Below are positions 1 through 7,381 of a DNA stretch of 50,752 bases, piece after piece. The stretch is from Oscillatoriales cyanobacterium (GTDB lineage Bacteria > Cyanobacteriota > Cyanobacteriia > Cyanobacteriales > Microcoleaceae), in NCBI GenBank assembly GCA_004293365.1, contig RDYN01000031.1, positions 1-50,752 of the forward strand, in the 5' to 3' direction. The stretch's first letter is position 1. Each line of letters starts with the position of its first letter. The notes beneath the pieces were generated by a model. It made no database searches and was not told where the DNA came from. It saw only the letters and a list, made by a program, of their open reading frames with translations. The translations under genes and the position numbers were made by a program.

Positions 1-99
1 CACCCGCGCGTCAGTCTCAAAGAAACCGGGTTTTTGCCCAAATCTACGCATCACAACCAAGAATTCTCGAAAAAACCCGGTTTCTGGCCACCCGCGCGT
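1..99. repeat. 85-bp palindromic repeat, copy 1
   Basis: An arm reading AAAGAAACCGGGTTTTT is matched about 45 bases later by AAAAAACCCGGTTTCT, and the unit closes with a CCACCCGCGCGT tail. Three further copies lie at 717-967 on the other side of the DUF433/DUF5615 pair. It looks like a dispersed cyanobacterial hairpin repeat; no coding function is suggested. Confidence 0.75.
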
Positions 100-139
100 T
101 GATGCTAGAATAGACAACAGTAGCTAAAGGAAAAATGCC

Positions 140-370
140 ATGTCAGAGCAAGACATCGCTAAGATAATTACGATCGAACCGGGTAAGCGAGGTAGTAAAC
201 CTTGTATTCGAGGTATGAGAATTACCGTTTATGACGTGTTGGAATATCTCGCTTCTGGGATGACTTCTCAAGAAATCCTAGATGATTTTCCCTATCTCAC
301 GCAACAGGATATTTTAGCTTGCTTGAGTTTCGCAGCTAAACGAGAGCAGTTTATGTTAGTTGTTGGGTGA
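140..370 (+). CDS. DUF433 family antitoxin-like protein
   Basis: A 76-residue protein of the DUF433 family, a short winged-helix-like domain usually encoded just upstream of a PIN-like DUF5615 protein. The family signature is visible as KPCIRGMRITVYDVLEYL (about residues 20-37), followed by the helix-turn-helix-like SQEILDDFPYLTQQDI. The start is preceded by AAGGAAAAA, a plausible ribosome-binding site. Its TGA stop overlaps the ATG of the next gene, so the two are translationally coupled. By analogy with such pairs it is probably the DNA-binding antitoxin of a type II toxin-antitoxin module; that role is inferred. The pair is flanked on both sides by copies of a palindromic repeat. Confidence 0.85.
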   Translation: MSEQDIAKIITIEPGKRGSKPCIRGMRITVYDVLEYLASGMTSQEILDDFPYLTQQDILACLSFAAKREQFMLVVG

Positions 371-705
371 TGAAACTACTGTTGTTTGACCAAAATCTCT
401 CTCCCCGTCTCATCAATCTTCTTGCTGATATTTATCCAGATTCTGCTCATGTTGATGCAATTGGATTACCTACCGCACCCGATCGCGAAGTTTGGGATTA
501 TGCTCGTCAACATGACTATATTATCGTTACCAAGGATGCAGATTTTAGCGAATTGAGTCTATTGTTGGGGTTTCCTCCCAAGGTAATTTGGATACGGCGC
601 GGAAATTGCTCGACGCGGGATATCGAGCGGCTACTAAGAGATAACTATGATGCGATCGCAGTTTTAAGTGATACTCCTAATAGCGGTATTATCACTCTGT
701 TTTAA
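370..705 (+). CDS. DUF5615 PIN-like protein, probable toxin partner
   Basis: A 111-residue DUF5615 (PIN-like, formerly DUF82-like) protein. Acidic residues expected for a PIN-type nuclease fold are present: LFDQNLS near the N terminus (Asp7) and VTKDADFSEL in the middle, followed by PPKVIWIRRGN, typical of the family. I prefer the ATG at 370, which overlaps the TGA of the upstream DUF433 gene, over a GTG three bases earlier. Known pairs are annotated as toxin-antitoxin systems, but catalytic activity of this family is less well established than for VapC; a ribonuclease function is inference. Confidence 0.85.
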   Translation: MKLLLFDQNLSPRLINLLADIYPDSAHVDAIGLPTAPDREVWDYARQHDYIIVTKDADFSELSLLLGFPPKVIWIRRGNCSTRDIERLLRDNYDAIAVLSDTPNSGIITLF

Positions 706-716
706 TAAAAACGTTT

Positions 717-967
717 AAAGAAACCGGGTTTTTGGCCGAATCTACGCATCACAACCAAGAATTATCGAAAAAACCCGGTTTCTGGGCTCATGCGCGCGTC
801 AAAGAAACCGGGTTTTTTCCCGCATCCACGCATCAAAACGAGAATTATCGAAAAAACCCGGTTTCTGGGCCCATGCGCGCGTCCTCAAAGAAACCGGGTT
901 TTTTCCCAAAATCTGCGAATCACAACGAGTCTTCTCGAAAAAACCCGGTTTCTGGCCACCCGCGCGT
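717..967. repeat. Three tandem copies of the 85-bp palindromic repeat
   Basis: Units at 717-800, 801-883 and 887-967 each contain the inverted arms AAAGAAACCGGGTTTTT and AAAAAACCCGGTTTCT around a spacer resembling TCTACGCATCACAACCAAGA, and end in GCGCGCGT or CCGCGCGT. An open frame running through them has proline/serine-rich repeats matching the DNA period and is not a gene. Each unit could fold into a long hairpin in RNA. Confidence 0.85.
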
Positions 968-1005
968 AAGTCCTAAATTTGCTCAGAAGGACTCAACCTC
1001 CCAGC

Positions 1006-1269
1006 TTACCTTCCCGGCGACGTACTATCAGATCGCACTTTCCGACGAATCAGGACACTCATCACCTGGCCAGCATTTGCCGCGCGTTGTACGGGACTCC
1101 AATCACCAACCTCAGCAAATCCCAATCGGTACAAAGTGAGAATCGTTTCCCGCACACCCTGGGGCGAACCCACAAGCGTTACCAGCAGCACATCCTGTTC
1201 CGATACCGCCGTTGAATCCGAATTTGGACAATCGGATAAGTTTTCGTCGGGCACGAATTCCTGTGACAT
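1006..1269 (-). CDS. Small conserved cyanobacterial protein of unknown function
   Basis: An 87-residue protein. The core LVTLVGSPQGVRETILTLY followed by RLGFAEVGDWSP and GQVMSVLIRRK looks like a genuine compact alpha/beta domain and recalls short conserved cyanobacterial proteins I have seen without a function. The ATG at 1269 is preceded on its strand by AGTCAGGAGAAAAATAAT, a good Shine-Dalgarno, which supports the start. The first 30 residues are acidic and probably disordered. A small inverted repeat (TTTGGGTTTT / AAAAACCCAAA, 1287-1311) lies just upstream. No function is proposed. Confidence 0.65.
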   Translation of the reverse strand: MSQEFVPDENLSDCPNSDSTAVSEQDVLLVTLVGSPQGVRETILTLYRLGFAEVGDWSPVQRAANAGQVMSVLIRRKVRSDSTSPGR

Positions 1270-1849
1270 ATTATTTTTCTCCTGACTTTGGGTTTTCTAG
1301 AAAAACCCAAAAATCCAGCCGCCCCGCAATTCAACGCATAGCAGGGCGGCCACAGAGAATGTTAAGATACTCCGTTAGCCTCCACACTGCTTGTATCAGT
1401 TTGGCGGTTATGCTGTCCTTAGCTGTTAGCGCAGCTTTGGGCGGAGCGGAGCGGAGGGAGTGCAACTAGATTTTCGGGCGACGCGGGTTGCCTCCTGTGC
1501 AAGCAAAGCAACCTCTCAATTCACAGCGTAGCCGCATAGGGGGCCCGCCGTCAACCGATTTTAGATTTTAGATTTTGGATTTTAGATTTTGGATTTACTC
1601 GTTACCAGCGTCAGCCGCTGGAAACCAGTTAGTTGGGTCGAAATGCTAAATTAAAAGACGAGGCGGCGGTTGAAACCGCGCCTACAGAAACGATGTCCGC
1701 CTCCGCGGTAAAGAAAATAACGTAATTTCAACGATCGTGTTTTCTCATTACTCACAAGTTAAGCTAAATCAGACCGAGAAGATATTAGTCCTATTGAGAT
1801 TCGTAGCATCTTAGCTGAGTTCGATGGGGATGAATAAAAACAATCTGTG
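1270..1849. other. Non-coding stretch with repeats
   Basis: No convincing gene. It holds a short inverted repeat at 1287-1311, a TTTTAGA/TTTTGGA heptamer array at about 1556-1597, and a copy of a dispersed repeat around GGCGGTTGAAACCGCGCCTACA (1660-1735) that recurs at 23722-23800. At 1763-1837 (+) there is a 24-codon open stretch reading SDREDISPIEIRSILAEFD before a stop, which resembles the end of a protein; it lacks a start and may be a gene remnant. Confidence 0.5.
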
Positions 1850-2563
1850 TTAAAAAGCCTGCCGCTGAGCCTGCAACAATTCCTGAATTCCTGTTTCTGC
1901 CAAATCCAAAATTTGATTTAACTGACTGCGGCTAAAACTTCCCTCTTCCGCAGTTCCCTGAATTTCGATGATATCCAAATCTCCATTCATTACCACATTA
2001 CAATCAATTTCAGCCGCCACATCTTCAAGATAATTCAAATCTAAAAACGGCTCTGCTTCCAAAAGTCCGACAGATACGGCTGCTACTTGACGAATAATGG
2101 GCGATCGCCCTAAATCACCTTTTTGCACCAACTTATTCAAAGCATCAGCCACAGCCACAAACGCGCCATTAATAGAAGTTGTGCGAGTTCCCGCGTCTGC
2201 TTGCAAAACATCCGCATCCACCAGAATTGTTCGTTCTCCCAACAGTTGCATATCCAAGCACGATCGCAAACTCCGCCCGATCAACCGCTGAATCTCTTGA
2301 GTCCGTCCCGATAATTTCATAAATTCCCGCTCTTGTCGCTGCGGCGTAGCTCCCGGTAACATTCGATACTCCGCCGTCAGCCAGCCTTGTCCGGTATTCT
2401 CCAGAAACCTCGGCACTCCCGGCTTGATTGTAACGCTGCAAAGTACCTGAGTATCGCCACTTTTGGCTAGCACGGAACCGCTAGCAAATTTGTTGAATTC
2501 GCGATCGAAACTAATCGGACGCAGTTGATTTGGTTGTCTGCCGTCGGGACGCTGGAAAGACAT
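1850..2563 (-). CDS. rph: Ribonuclease PH
   Basis: A 237-residue RNase PH, the phosphorolytic 3'-5' exoribonuclease that trims tRNA 3' ends using inorganic phosphate. The N-terminal [19 protein letters not shown] matches the family start; the central [18 protein letters not shown] and [19 protein letters not shown] carry the active-site and phosphate-binding region; the C-terminal exoribonuclease fold runs to the end. Length is normal (238-245). The frame stays open upstream to 2641, but the family start is ATG 2563, because the upstream codons come from an intergenic GGGCATCGGGCAT-type repeat. It lies 173 bases downstream of adk on the same strand. Confidence 0.95.
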   Translation of the reverse strand: MSFQRPDGRQPNQLRPISFDREFNKFASGSVLAKSGDTQVLCSVTIKPGVPRFLENTGQGWLTAEYRMLPGATPQRQEREFMKLSGRTQEIQRLIGRSLRSCLDMQLLGERTILVDADVLQADAGTRTTSINGAFVAVADALNKLVQKGDLGRSPIIRQVAAVSVGLLEAEPFLDLNYLEDVAAEIDCNVVMNGDLDIIEIQGTAEEGSFSRSQLNQILDLAETGIQELLQAQRQAF

Positions 2564-2570
2564 AATATTT

Positions 2571-2741
2571 AAGTAATGGGAATTGGGAATTGGGCATCGG
2601 GCATCGGGCATGGAGCATGGGGCAAAGAGGGAATTGGTCAAACAGGGAATTGGTCAAACAGGGAATTAATCTTCTTTCTAATGACTACTGACTAATGACT
2701 ACTGACTAATGACTACTGACTAATGACTACTGACTACTAAC
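2571..2741. repeat. Heptamer-type short tandem repeats between adk and rph
   Basis: Runs of GGGAATTGGGCATCGGGCAT, GGTCAAACAGGGAATT and a long ACTGACTAATGACT array fill the whole gap. The array reaches the adk stop codon on the minus strand. Confidence 0.9.
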
Positions 2742-3294
2742 TATTAGCTTCGATAATAGTGAGAATATCCTGCTGGACTTGTTCTGGGGATTGGTCGCCA
2801 TTGATAGTTAACAGCTTGTTCCGATGTTCGTAATACTCTAAAATCGGAATAGTGCGTTCCTCATACAAATCGAGCCGGCGCTGCAAAATTTCGGGCTCAT
2901 CGTCCGATCGATCGCGTTCGATCGATCGGCTCAGCAACACCGAAGTCGGCACCTTCAGCCAAACTGCCCAATCTAGCTCCTGCGCCAAATCCTCTAATAA
3001 AAAATCCAATTCCTCAGCTTGAAAAGCCGTTCGCGGATATCCCTCCAACACCCAGCCATTAAACACATCCCACAGCAACAGCCGGCGGCCGATAAATCGA
3101 ATCAAAATTTCATCGGGAACTAACTCGCCTTTTTCCACATAAGACACGGCCAACTTGCCCAAGTCTGTCTCACCTGCAATTTGGGCACGCAGAATGTCCC
3201 CTACTGCAAGCAAAGGAATGCTCAAATTGTCGCACAATTGTTGTGCTTGAGTGCCCTTTCCCGCTCCTGGCCCTCCCAGAATCACCAATCTCAC
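2737..3294 (-). CDS. adk: Adenylate kinase (short type)
   Basis: A P-loop nucleoside monophosphate kinase of about 185 residues that interconverts ATP+AMP and 2 ADP. Walker A is GGPGAGKGTQ near the N terminus; the AMP-binding part is visible in LLAVGDILR and GWVLEGYPRT; R-rich SRSIERDRSDDEPEILQRRL corresponds to the LID side, which here is the short form without a zinc-binding insert. I choose GTG 3294 because it gives the family start VRLVILGG and has AGGAG eight bases upstream; a TTG at 3324 would add ten atypical residues. The last codons (AAT AGT TAG) run into the ACTGACTAATGACT repeat, so the extreme C terminus may be repeat-derived. Cyanobacteria often carry more than one adk, so this may not be the main copy. 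Confidence 0.9.
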   Translation of the reverse strand: MRLVILGGPGAGKGTQAQQLCDNLSIPLLAVGDILRAQIAGETDLGKLAVSYVEKGELVPDEILIRFIGRRLLLWDVFNGWVLEGYPRTAFQAEELDFLLEDLAQELDWAVWLKVPTSVLLSRSIERDRSDDEPEILQRRLDLYEERTIPILEYYEHRNKLLTINGDQSPEQVQQDILTIIEANS

Positions 3295-3648
3295 AGTGCC
3301 TGCTCCTAGTGCCACGACATTCAAATTCTATGCGATCTGTACGTTTTATTGACAATCCTGGAGCCACCAAGACTCTCATCGCACGGGTTTTTGGATCTAT
3401 AACTTCATAACTGTCGGCTTCCCTGCTATATTTCGCTAAAAAAGCAGGCTTCTGCACAAGTGCTTGCTTGAGTTCAAAATCTAATTGACGGCTCCGAATG
3501 CTACTGCCGCTAGCTTTTGACAATTTGTATATCTAGCGTTCGATCGGATCTGCGATCGGCCAAGTACACTATATATTGTTAAGCAGGCTCCAGCCACGTG
3601 CAGCTCGGAGCAGCAGTCAAGACTTAGTTACTAATTAAATATTGCCCT
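3295..3648. other. Intergenic region between divergent adk and the CobO-like gene
   Basis: Divergent promoter region. A minus-strand open frame from a TTG at 3523 runs through it into adk in another frame, with a plausible-looking peptide up to about 3326, but no start signal and overlap with adk argue against it. No terminator or RNA gene seen. Confidence 0.4.
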
Positions 3649-4176
3649 ATGGTTGCTCAGTTACAAACCCCTAAACTCAATTTGACCCACAGCTTGCCCT
3701 ACACAGTTAAAGGGCTGGTGCAAGTTTTTACAGGCCCGCACCGCTGCTTTTTTACAAATGTTATGGCTCAGGCCCTGAGAATTGCAGGACAGGGATCTCC
3801 GGTGTTGGCAGTGCAGTTCCTCAAAGGGGGAATCAATCAAGGGCATCAACATCCCGTGCGACTCGGGCAAAATTTAGATTGGGTGCGGTGCGATTTGCCC
3901 CGCTGCATTGAGAATGCGGATTTAGATGAGATCGAAACGCGATCGATCGCACAATTGTGGCAGTACGTTCAAAATGCGGTACTCTCCGGCAGTTACGCCT
4001 TAGTTATTCTCGACGAGTTGAGTTTAGCGGTGAATTTAGGCTTGATTCCCGAAGCAGAAGTGCTGACATTGATTGGCAGCAAGCCGCACGATTTGGATAT
4101 TATTTTGACTGGGCCTTCGATGCCGCCAGCAATTTTGGATGTTGCCGACCAAGTTACAGAAATTCGCCGCAGTTAA
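3649..4176 (+). CDS. CobO/BtuR-like P-loop family protein with degenerate Walker A
   Basis: A 175-residue protein with the fold of ATP:corrinoid adenosyltransferases (CobO/BtuR). Family landmarks are QVFTGPHRCFFTNVMAQALR near residues 25-44, VLAVQFLKGG, the Walker B-like ALVILDELSLAVNLGLI, and the C-terminal DIILTGPSMPPAILDVADQV with VTEIRRS. The loop that in CobO reads GxGKGKTT is GPHRCFFT here, so the lysine and the Ser/Thr that hold the ATP phosphates are missing. The protein therefore may not adenosylate corrinoid; a structural or ligand-binding role is possible. Such P-loop-family paralogues are common in cyanobacterial annotation. It stands alone on the plus strand. Confidence 0.75.
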   Translation: MVAQLQTPKLNLTHSLPYTVKGLVQVFTGPHRCFFTNVMAQALRIAGQGSPVLAVQFLKGGINQGHQHPVRLGQNLDWVRCDLPRCIENADLDEIETRSIAQLWQYVQNAVLSGSYALVILDELSLAVNLGLIPEAEVLTLIGSKPHDLDIILTGPSMPPAILDVADQVTEIRRS

Positions 4177-4308
4177 GGACAATGATTTTAGTTGCGATCG
4201 CCCGCGCGTGCGATCGCAATTTTTATGTAATATTTTCTGTAAATTCTCATGTAAAAAAAGAGGCGATCGCACAGTTCGGGCGATCGATCGCTTATCAATG
4301 TAGGAATG

Positions 4309-4421
4309 ATAATTAAATAACTTACAATTTTTATTGTGATTGTGGGATGGGCGGGGGAGCCCGTCCTTTAGAGACGGGCTCCCCCGCCCATCCCACAAAT
4401 ATGTGTAAATTATTTAATTCA
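4309..4421. repeat. MITE-like long inverted repeat
   Basis: A perfect 25-bp inverted repeat (4341-4365 and 4373-4397; TGTGGGATGGGCGGGGGAGC... ) around a 7-base loop CTTTAGA. Imperfect outer arms AATTAAATAACTTACA and TGTAAATTATTTAATT extend it on both sides. This symmetry suggests a small non-autonomous element rather than a simple terminator, although it could also act as one for the upstream gene. Confidence 0.7.
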
Positions 4422-4439
4422 CGATCCTTAGCAGCGACA

Positions 4440-4620
4440 TTACGCTGGAACTACGGCATCGAACACAACATTCAACCGATCTGCCGGAACCATTCGCTTA
4501 AGAATTTGCAAGTCACCGTCTGCATCAGACCACAGGGCGAAACTGACCCACAACCACCTTTTCTACCTTCGGAAGCGATCGAACTACAGTCCACGGCTTG
4601 AGACGTTTTTCTTGCAACAT
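4440..4620 (-). pseudogene. Short cyanobacterial gene broken by a frameshift
   Basis: On the minus strand an ATG at 4620, preceded by AAGGAGATTTCTCTATT, opens a frame MLQEKRLKPWTVVRSLPKVE that stops after about 34 codons. The next frame continues with good protein-like sequence, FALWSDADGDLQILKRMVP then NVVFDAVVPA, to a TAA at 4440-4442. The total length is 181 bases, one more than a multiple of three, which fits a single-base shift near 4525-4545. It resembles short cyanobacterial proteins with an RSDADGHLQ-type motif that I know only as hypothetical. It may be a true pseudogene or a sequencing error. Confidence 0.5.
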
Positions 4621-5107
4621 AATAGAGAAATCTCCTTGATAAATTGCAGCCAAAGCCCGCCCTAATACTTTTCTAGGGATAAGGACTGGTCTGTAGCTTG
4701 GTAAACTTCCCCTTCACTCAAAACATATCACAAAAAAAATGGTTAGCAATTATATCTGATTTTCTGTTATTTTTCTACCTAATTTCTACAGAACATATCG
4801 CCAAACTGTAATCAGTAGCTACCTAGATCGAGCGCCTGTAGCTAAGTCCCGGGAAAAACGAAGGCGGCGAAAGAATTTGATGCTTTTGACCCATTGATTG
4901 AAATATGCAATTCCCATGGGGGACAGCTTATTGAAAAATGAACTAAAAATTTGTTAACTCTTTAAATAATTACCACCTTTGCCATTATTTCCCCTTTCTT
5001 CCCTTTCGGGCCTTCTTCCCTTCGGGACTTTCTTCCCCCGAACCTCAAAATCCATCCGTTAAATCCGTTAAATCCGTTATAAAATCCGTTGCCGAACTTC
5101 CTTCTTC
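4621..5107. other. Intergenic region with small repeats
   Basis: No gene seen. Between about 4985 and 5035 TTCCCTTCGGG is repeated, and between about 5045 and 5095 AAATCCGTT is repeated several times, directly downstream of the kinase stop codon. An open minus-strand frame across these repeats is their translation. Confidence 0.5.
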
Positions 5108-6607
5108 CTACAAATCTCGCCGCGACAGCAGAAACCAGATCCCACCCAAGCCCAAAACACCGCACAAAACCCCACCTTCCCACCCAAAAACAGTCCCTCC
5201 CGGCAAATGTCCAGGCTTTGCCTTAGAAGTAAAATTCAGTTCAGAATAGTATACCCACTGACCGTCAACTCGCCAGCCCACTCGATCGCCAAACTTCTCC
5301 CAAACATCAGCATCATAAACACCAGCCTTTCCCCCCGACTTCACCCAAAAACCCTTTTGCACAGAAAAACCGAACCTGCGGTGACTGTACCGCACCCAAA
5401 GTTGGTCAATCGTCTGCAAATCCTTAGCCGGAAACTTCCTAATATCTTCCTCGCTCAAATAACCCCTGGAAACTTGCTGCATCACTTCCAGCATTTTCAC
5501 AGAAGTTTCCTCATCAGCACCCCGCCAATTTTTAGCAGCCAGCAGCCTTTCCAACTGAGAATAATCAATCCCTTTTTCCGACTCTAAATTCACCGCAATT
5601 AGCGGATTTTCAGTCACAGGTTGAGTCGGCAAAGAAGGACTAAGAACAGTTGCTTGCGGCAACTTAGAATCGGGTGGGACAACAACAGCAGCCGGTTTTA
5701 AAATATCAAAAACTTCCAGAGCAGATTTGTAGCGGTCTTTGACATATTCCTGAATCAACTTATCCAAAATCTGACCTAAATCCTGGCTAATCTTTGTTCC
5801 TTTCGGCAAAGCCTCCCTCCAAAGCCAGCGACCTTCAAGCGGGTCGTAAAGGTCATCGTGAATGTCCCCGTAGATATCCAAATAAGGCATCACAGAAGTC
5901 AGCAAGCGAATGCAAGTCACCCCCAAACTGTAAAGGTCGCTAGCAGGAACAGCCCTACCGTGCCGCTGTTCTAGCGCCGCATAACCCGGAGTTCCCAACT
6001 TAGTGCCCGTTTTGGTCGGAGCATCAGTTACTACCTGTTTGGAAACCCCAAAATCTATCAGTACCAACTTGCGATCGCGATTGCGGCGGATCACATTCTC
6101 AGGCTTAATATCCCGGTGAATCACATTGCGCTCGTGAACAAAATTCAGCAAAGGCAACAAATCTAACAGCAGTTCCCTAATTTTAAGCTCGCTATAAGCA
6201 CCGTACTTTTCTAACTCATCCTTTAAATTATTGCCATCAATAAACTCTTGCACCAAATACAATCTTCCATCTTCCTCAAAATAAGAAATTAGCTGAGGAA
6301 TTTGTGGGTGTTTCAGTTCGTAAAGCCGCCTTGCCTCTTGTTCAAACAGTCGGACATACTTTTTAAAATGAGCTGGCTTACGCTGAAACTCCTGCGGCGG
6401 AGACAACTGTTTTATAACGCAAAGTTCCTCAAATTTTCCATGATTGACTGCTCTAAAAGTCCTGCCAAATCCTCCGTCGCGCAGCGGCTCAGTTGCTGCA
6501 TAAAGGTCTTTTAACAGCAGCTTTGAACCACAATTAAGACAATACTTTGTGCCTGGTGGGTTCTGACGCTTGTCTTTTGGGCAATCGAGATTAAGGCAGT
6601 ATGTCAT
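5108..6607 (-). CDS. Serine/threonine protein kinase with zinc ribbon and GUN4 domain
   Basis: A 499-residue Hanks-type kinase. The N terminus has a zinc-ribbon-like set of cysteines (CLNLDC and CLNCG). The kinase domain follows: LRDGGFGRTF glycine loop, CVIKQL lysine, VIHRDIKPENVI catalytic loop, LIDFGVSK, and GTPGYAALEQ in place of APE. A proline-rich linker leads to a GUN4 domain (YSQLERLLAAKNWRGADEET ... DQLWVRYSHRRFGFSVQ ... VGWRVDGQWVYYSELNF), which in other proteins binds tetrapyrroles such as Mg-protoporphyrin. The last 25 residues are a single membrane segment ending in SRRDL. I use ATG 6607 (MTYCLNLDC), not the upstream codon at 6628, because the cysteine motif starts there. Kinase-GUN4 fusions are known in cyanobacteria; the signal and targets are unknown. 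Confidence 0.9.
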   Translation of the reverse strand: MTYCLNLDCPKDKRQNPPGTKYCLNCGSKLLLKDLYAATEPLRDGGFGRTFRAVNHGKFEELCVIKQLSPPQEFQRKPAHFKKYVRLFEQEARRLYELKHPQIPQLISYFEEDGRLYLVQEFIDGNNLKDELEKYGAYSELKIRELLLDLLPLLNFVHERNVIHRDIKPENVIRRNRDRKLVLIDFGVSKQVVTDAPTKTGTKLGTPGYAALEQRHGRAVPASDLYSLGVTCIRLLTSVMPYLDIYGDIHDDLYDPLEGRWLWREALPKGTKISQDLGQILDKLIQEYVKDRYKSALEVFDILKPAAVVVPPDSKLPQATVLSPSLPTQPVTENPLIAVNLESEKGIDYSQLERLLAAKNWRGADEETSVKMLEVMQQVSRGYLSEEDIRKFPAKDLQTIDQLWVRYSHRRFGFSVQKGFWVKSGGKAGVYDADVWEKFGDRVGWRVDGQWVYYSELNFTSKAKPGHLPGGTVFGWEGGVLCGVLGLGGIWFLLSRRDL

Positions 6608-7381
6608 ATATAAAAAAAATGCGAACAAAATTATATTCAGGGTGTCATTTTATTCAAGAGTCCGATCGCGAGCTGGTTTTTGTTGAGGCGAGACCCCGAA
6701 CCTTACGGAGGCGACAGCCACCCTCGCGCTCACTGGGTGCTCTCGCCTGACTGCCCCTGAGCAAGTATAACCCTCAAGACGGTTTGACCTCAAACTCGAA
6801 GTCAAATCTAACCTTAAACTGCGATCGGTGCAATACATTTGACTTAGCGGTCAGTCAATTTTAGATTTTAGATTGAATAATTTTAGATTTTAGATTCACT
6901 TGCAGCTCCGCGAATCACCCGATCCCGAACAAGAGTCTAAAACTTTGGGCTCTTCACAACGATTGTCGTTCACAAGTATCCATTTTTGGGCGGTCAAATA
7001 GCGAGCAGATTGAACATAAATAGTAATTTATTACCAGCCCAGTTGGCTCTGCAACGCCGAAAAAAAACTTAGGATTCCGCCTGAGATATAATTTTATTGA
7101 CAGAGATAATCAGGCTGACGGGATCTGCGGCTGCCCTCAAGTAGGCGCGGCGAAGCTATCGTCCGCTGGCATCGACCTTCATATTTTACCAGTATAAAAT
7201 TTTACCAAGCCCAGCAAAATCAACAATCCAAAACTCCCCAACTCTCCCCAGGTTAAAATAAATAATAGCTTGCTCGATCGCGATCGCGATCGCGACAATT
7301 AGCCAGTTTAAGCTGTTTCCTTTTTTCCAGCTATTACCAGTTACATTTATTTCGCTCCTTCTACTTAATTAGGAACTGCCA
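6608..7381. other. Long intergenic region with repeats
   Basis: No supported gene. 6845-6960 is a copy of a dispersed repeat (TTTTAGATTTTAGATT, then ACTTGCAGCTCCGCGAATC, then AGAGTCTAAAACTTTGGGC) that recurs at 10495-10630. Three overlapping HIP1-type octamers occur at 7273-7296. A minus-strand open frame at 6650-6838 has no recognisable domain and was not accepted. Confidence 0.5.

Noticed and set aside
1..967. 85-bp repeats considered as CRISPR or attachment sites
   Set aside because: Units are palindromic with related, not unique, inner sequences, and no cas or integrase gene is near.
732..1139. 135-codon open frame on plus strand
   Set aside because: It is the translation of the three tandem palindromic repeats; the peptide repeats with the DNA period.
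1763..1837. 24-codon stretch resembling a protein C terminus
   Set aside because: No start codon or upstream continuation; kept only as a remark in the gap entry.
3170..3523. 117-codon minus-strand frame upstream of and overlapping adk
   Set aside because: TTG start with no ribosome-binding site and a long overlap with the coding start of adk; the first 65 residues look somewhat protein-like, so a decayed gene is not excluded.
6650..6838. 62-codon minus-strand frame
   Set aside because: No domain, no start signal, composition of intergenic repeats.
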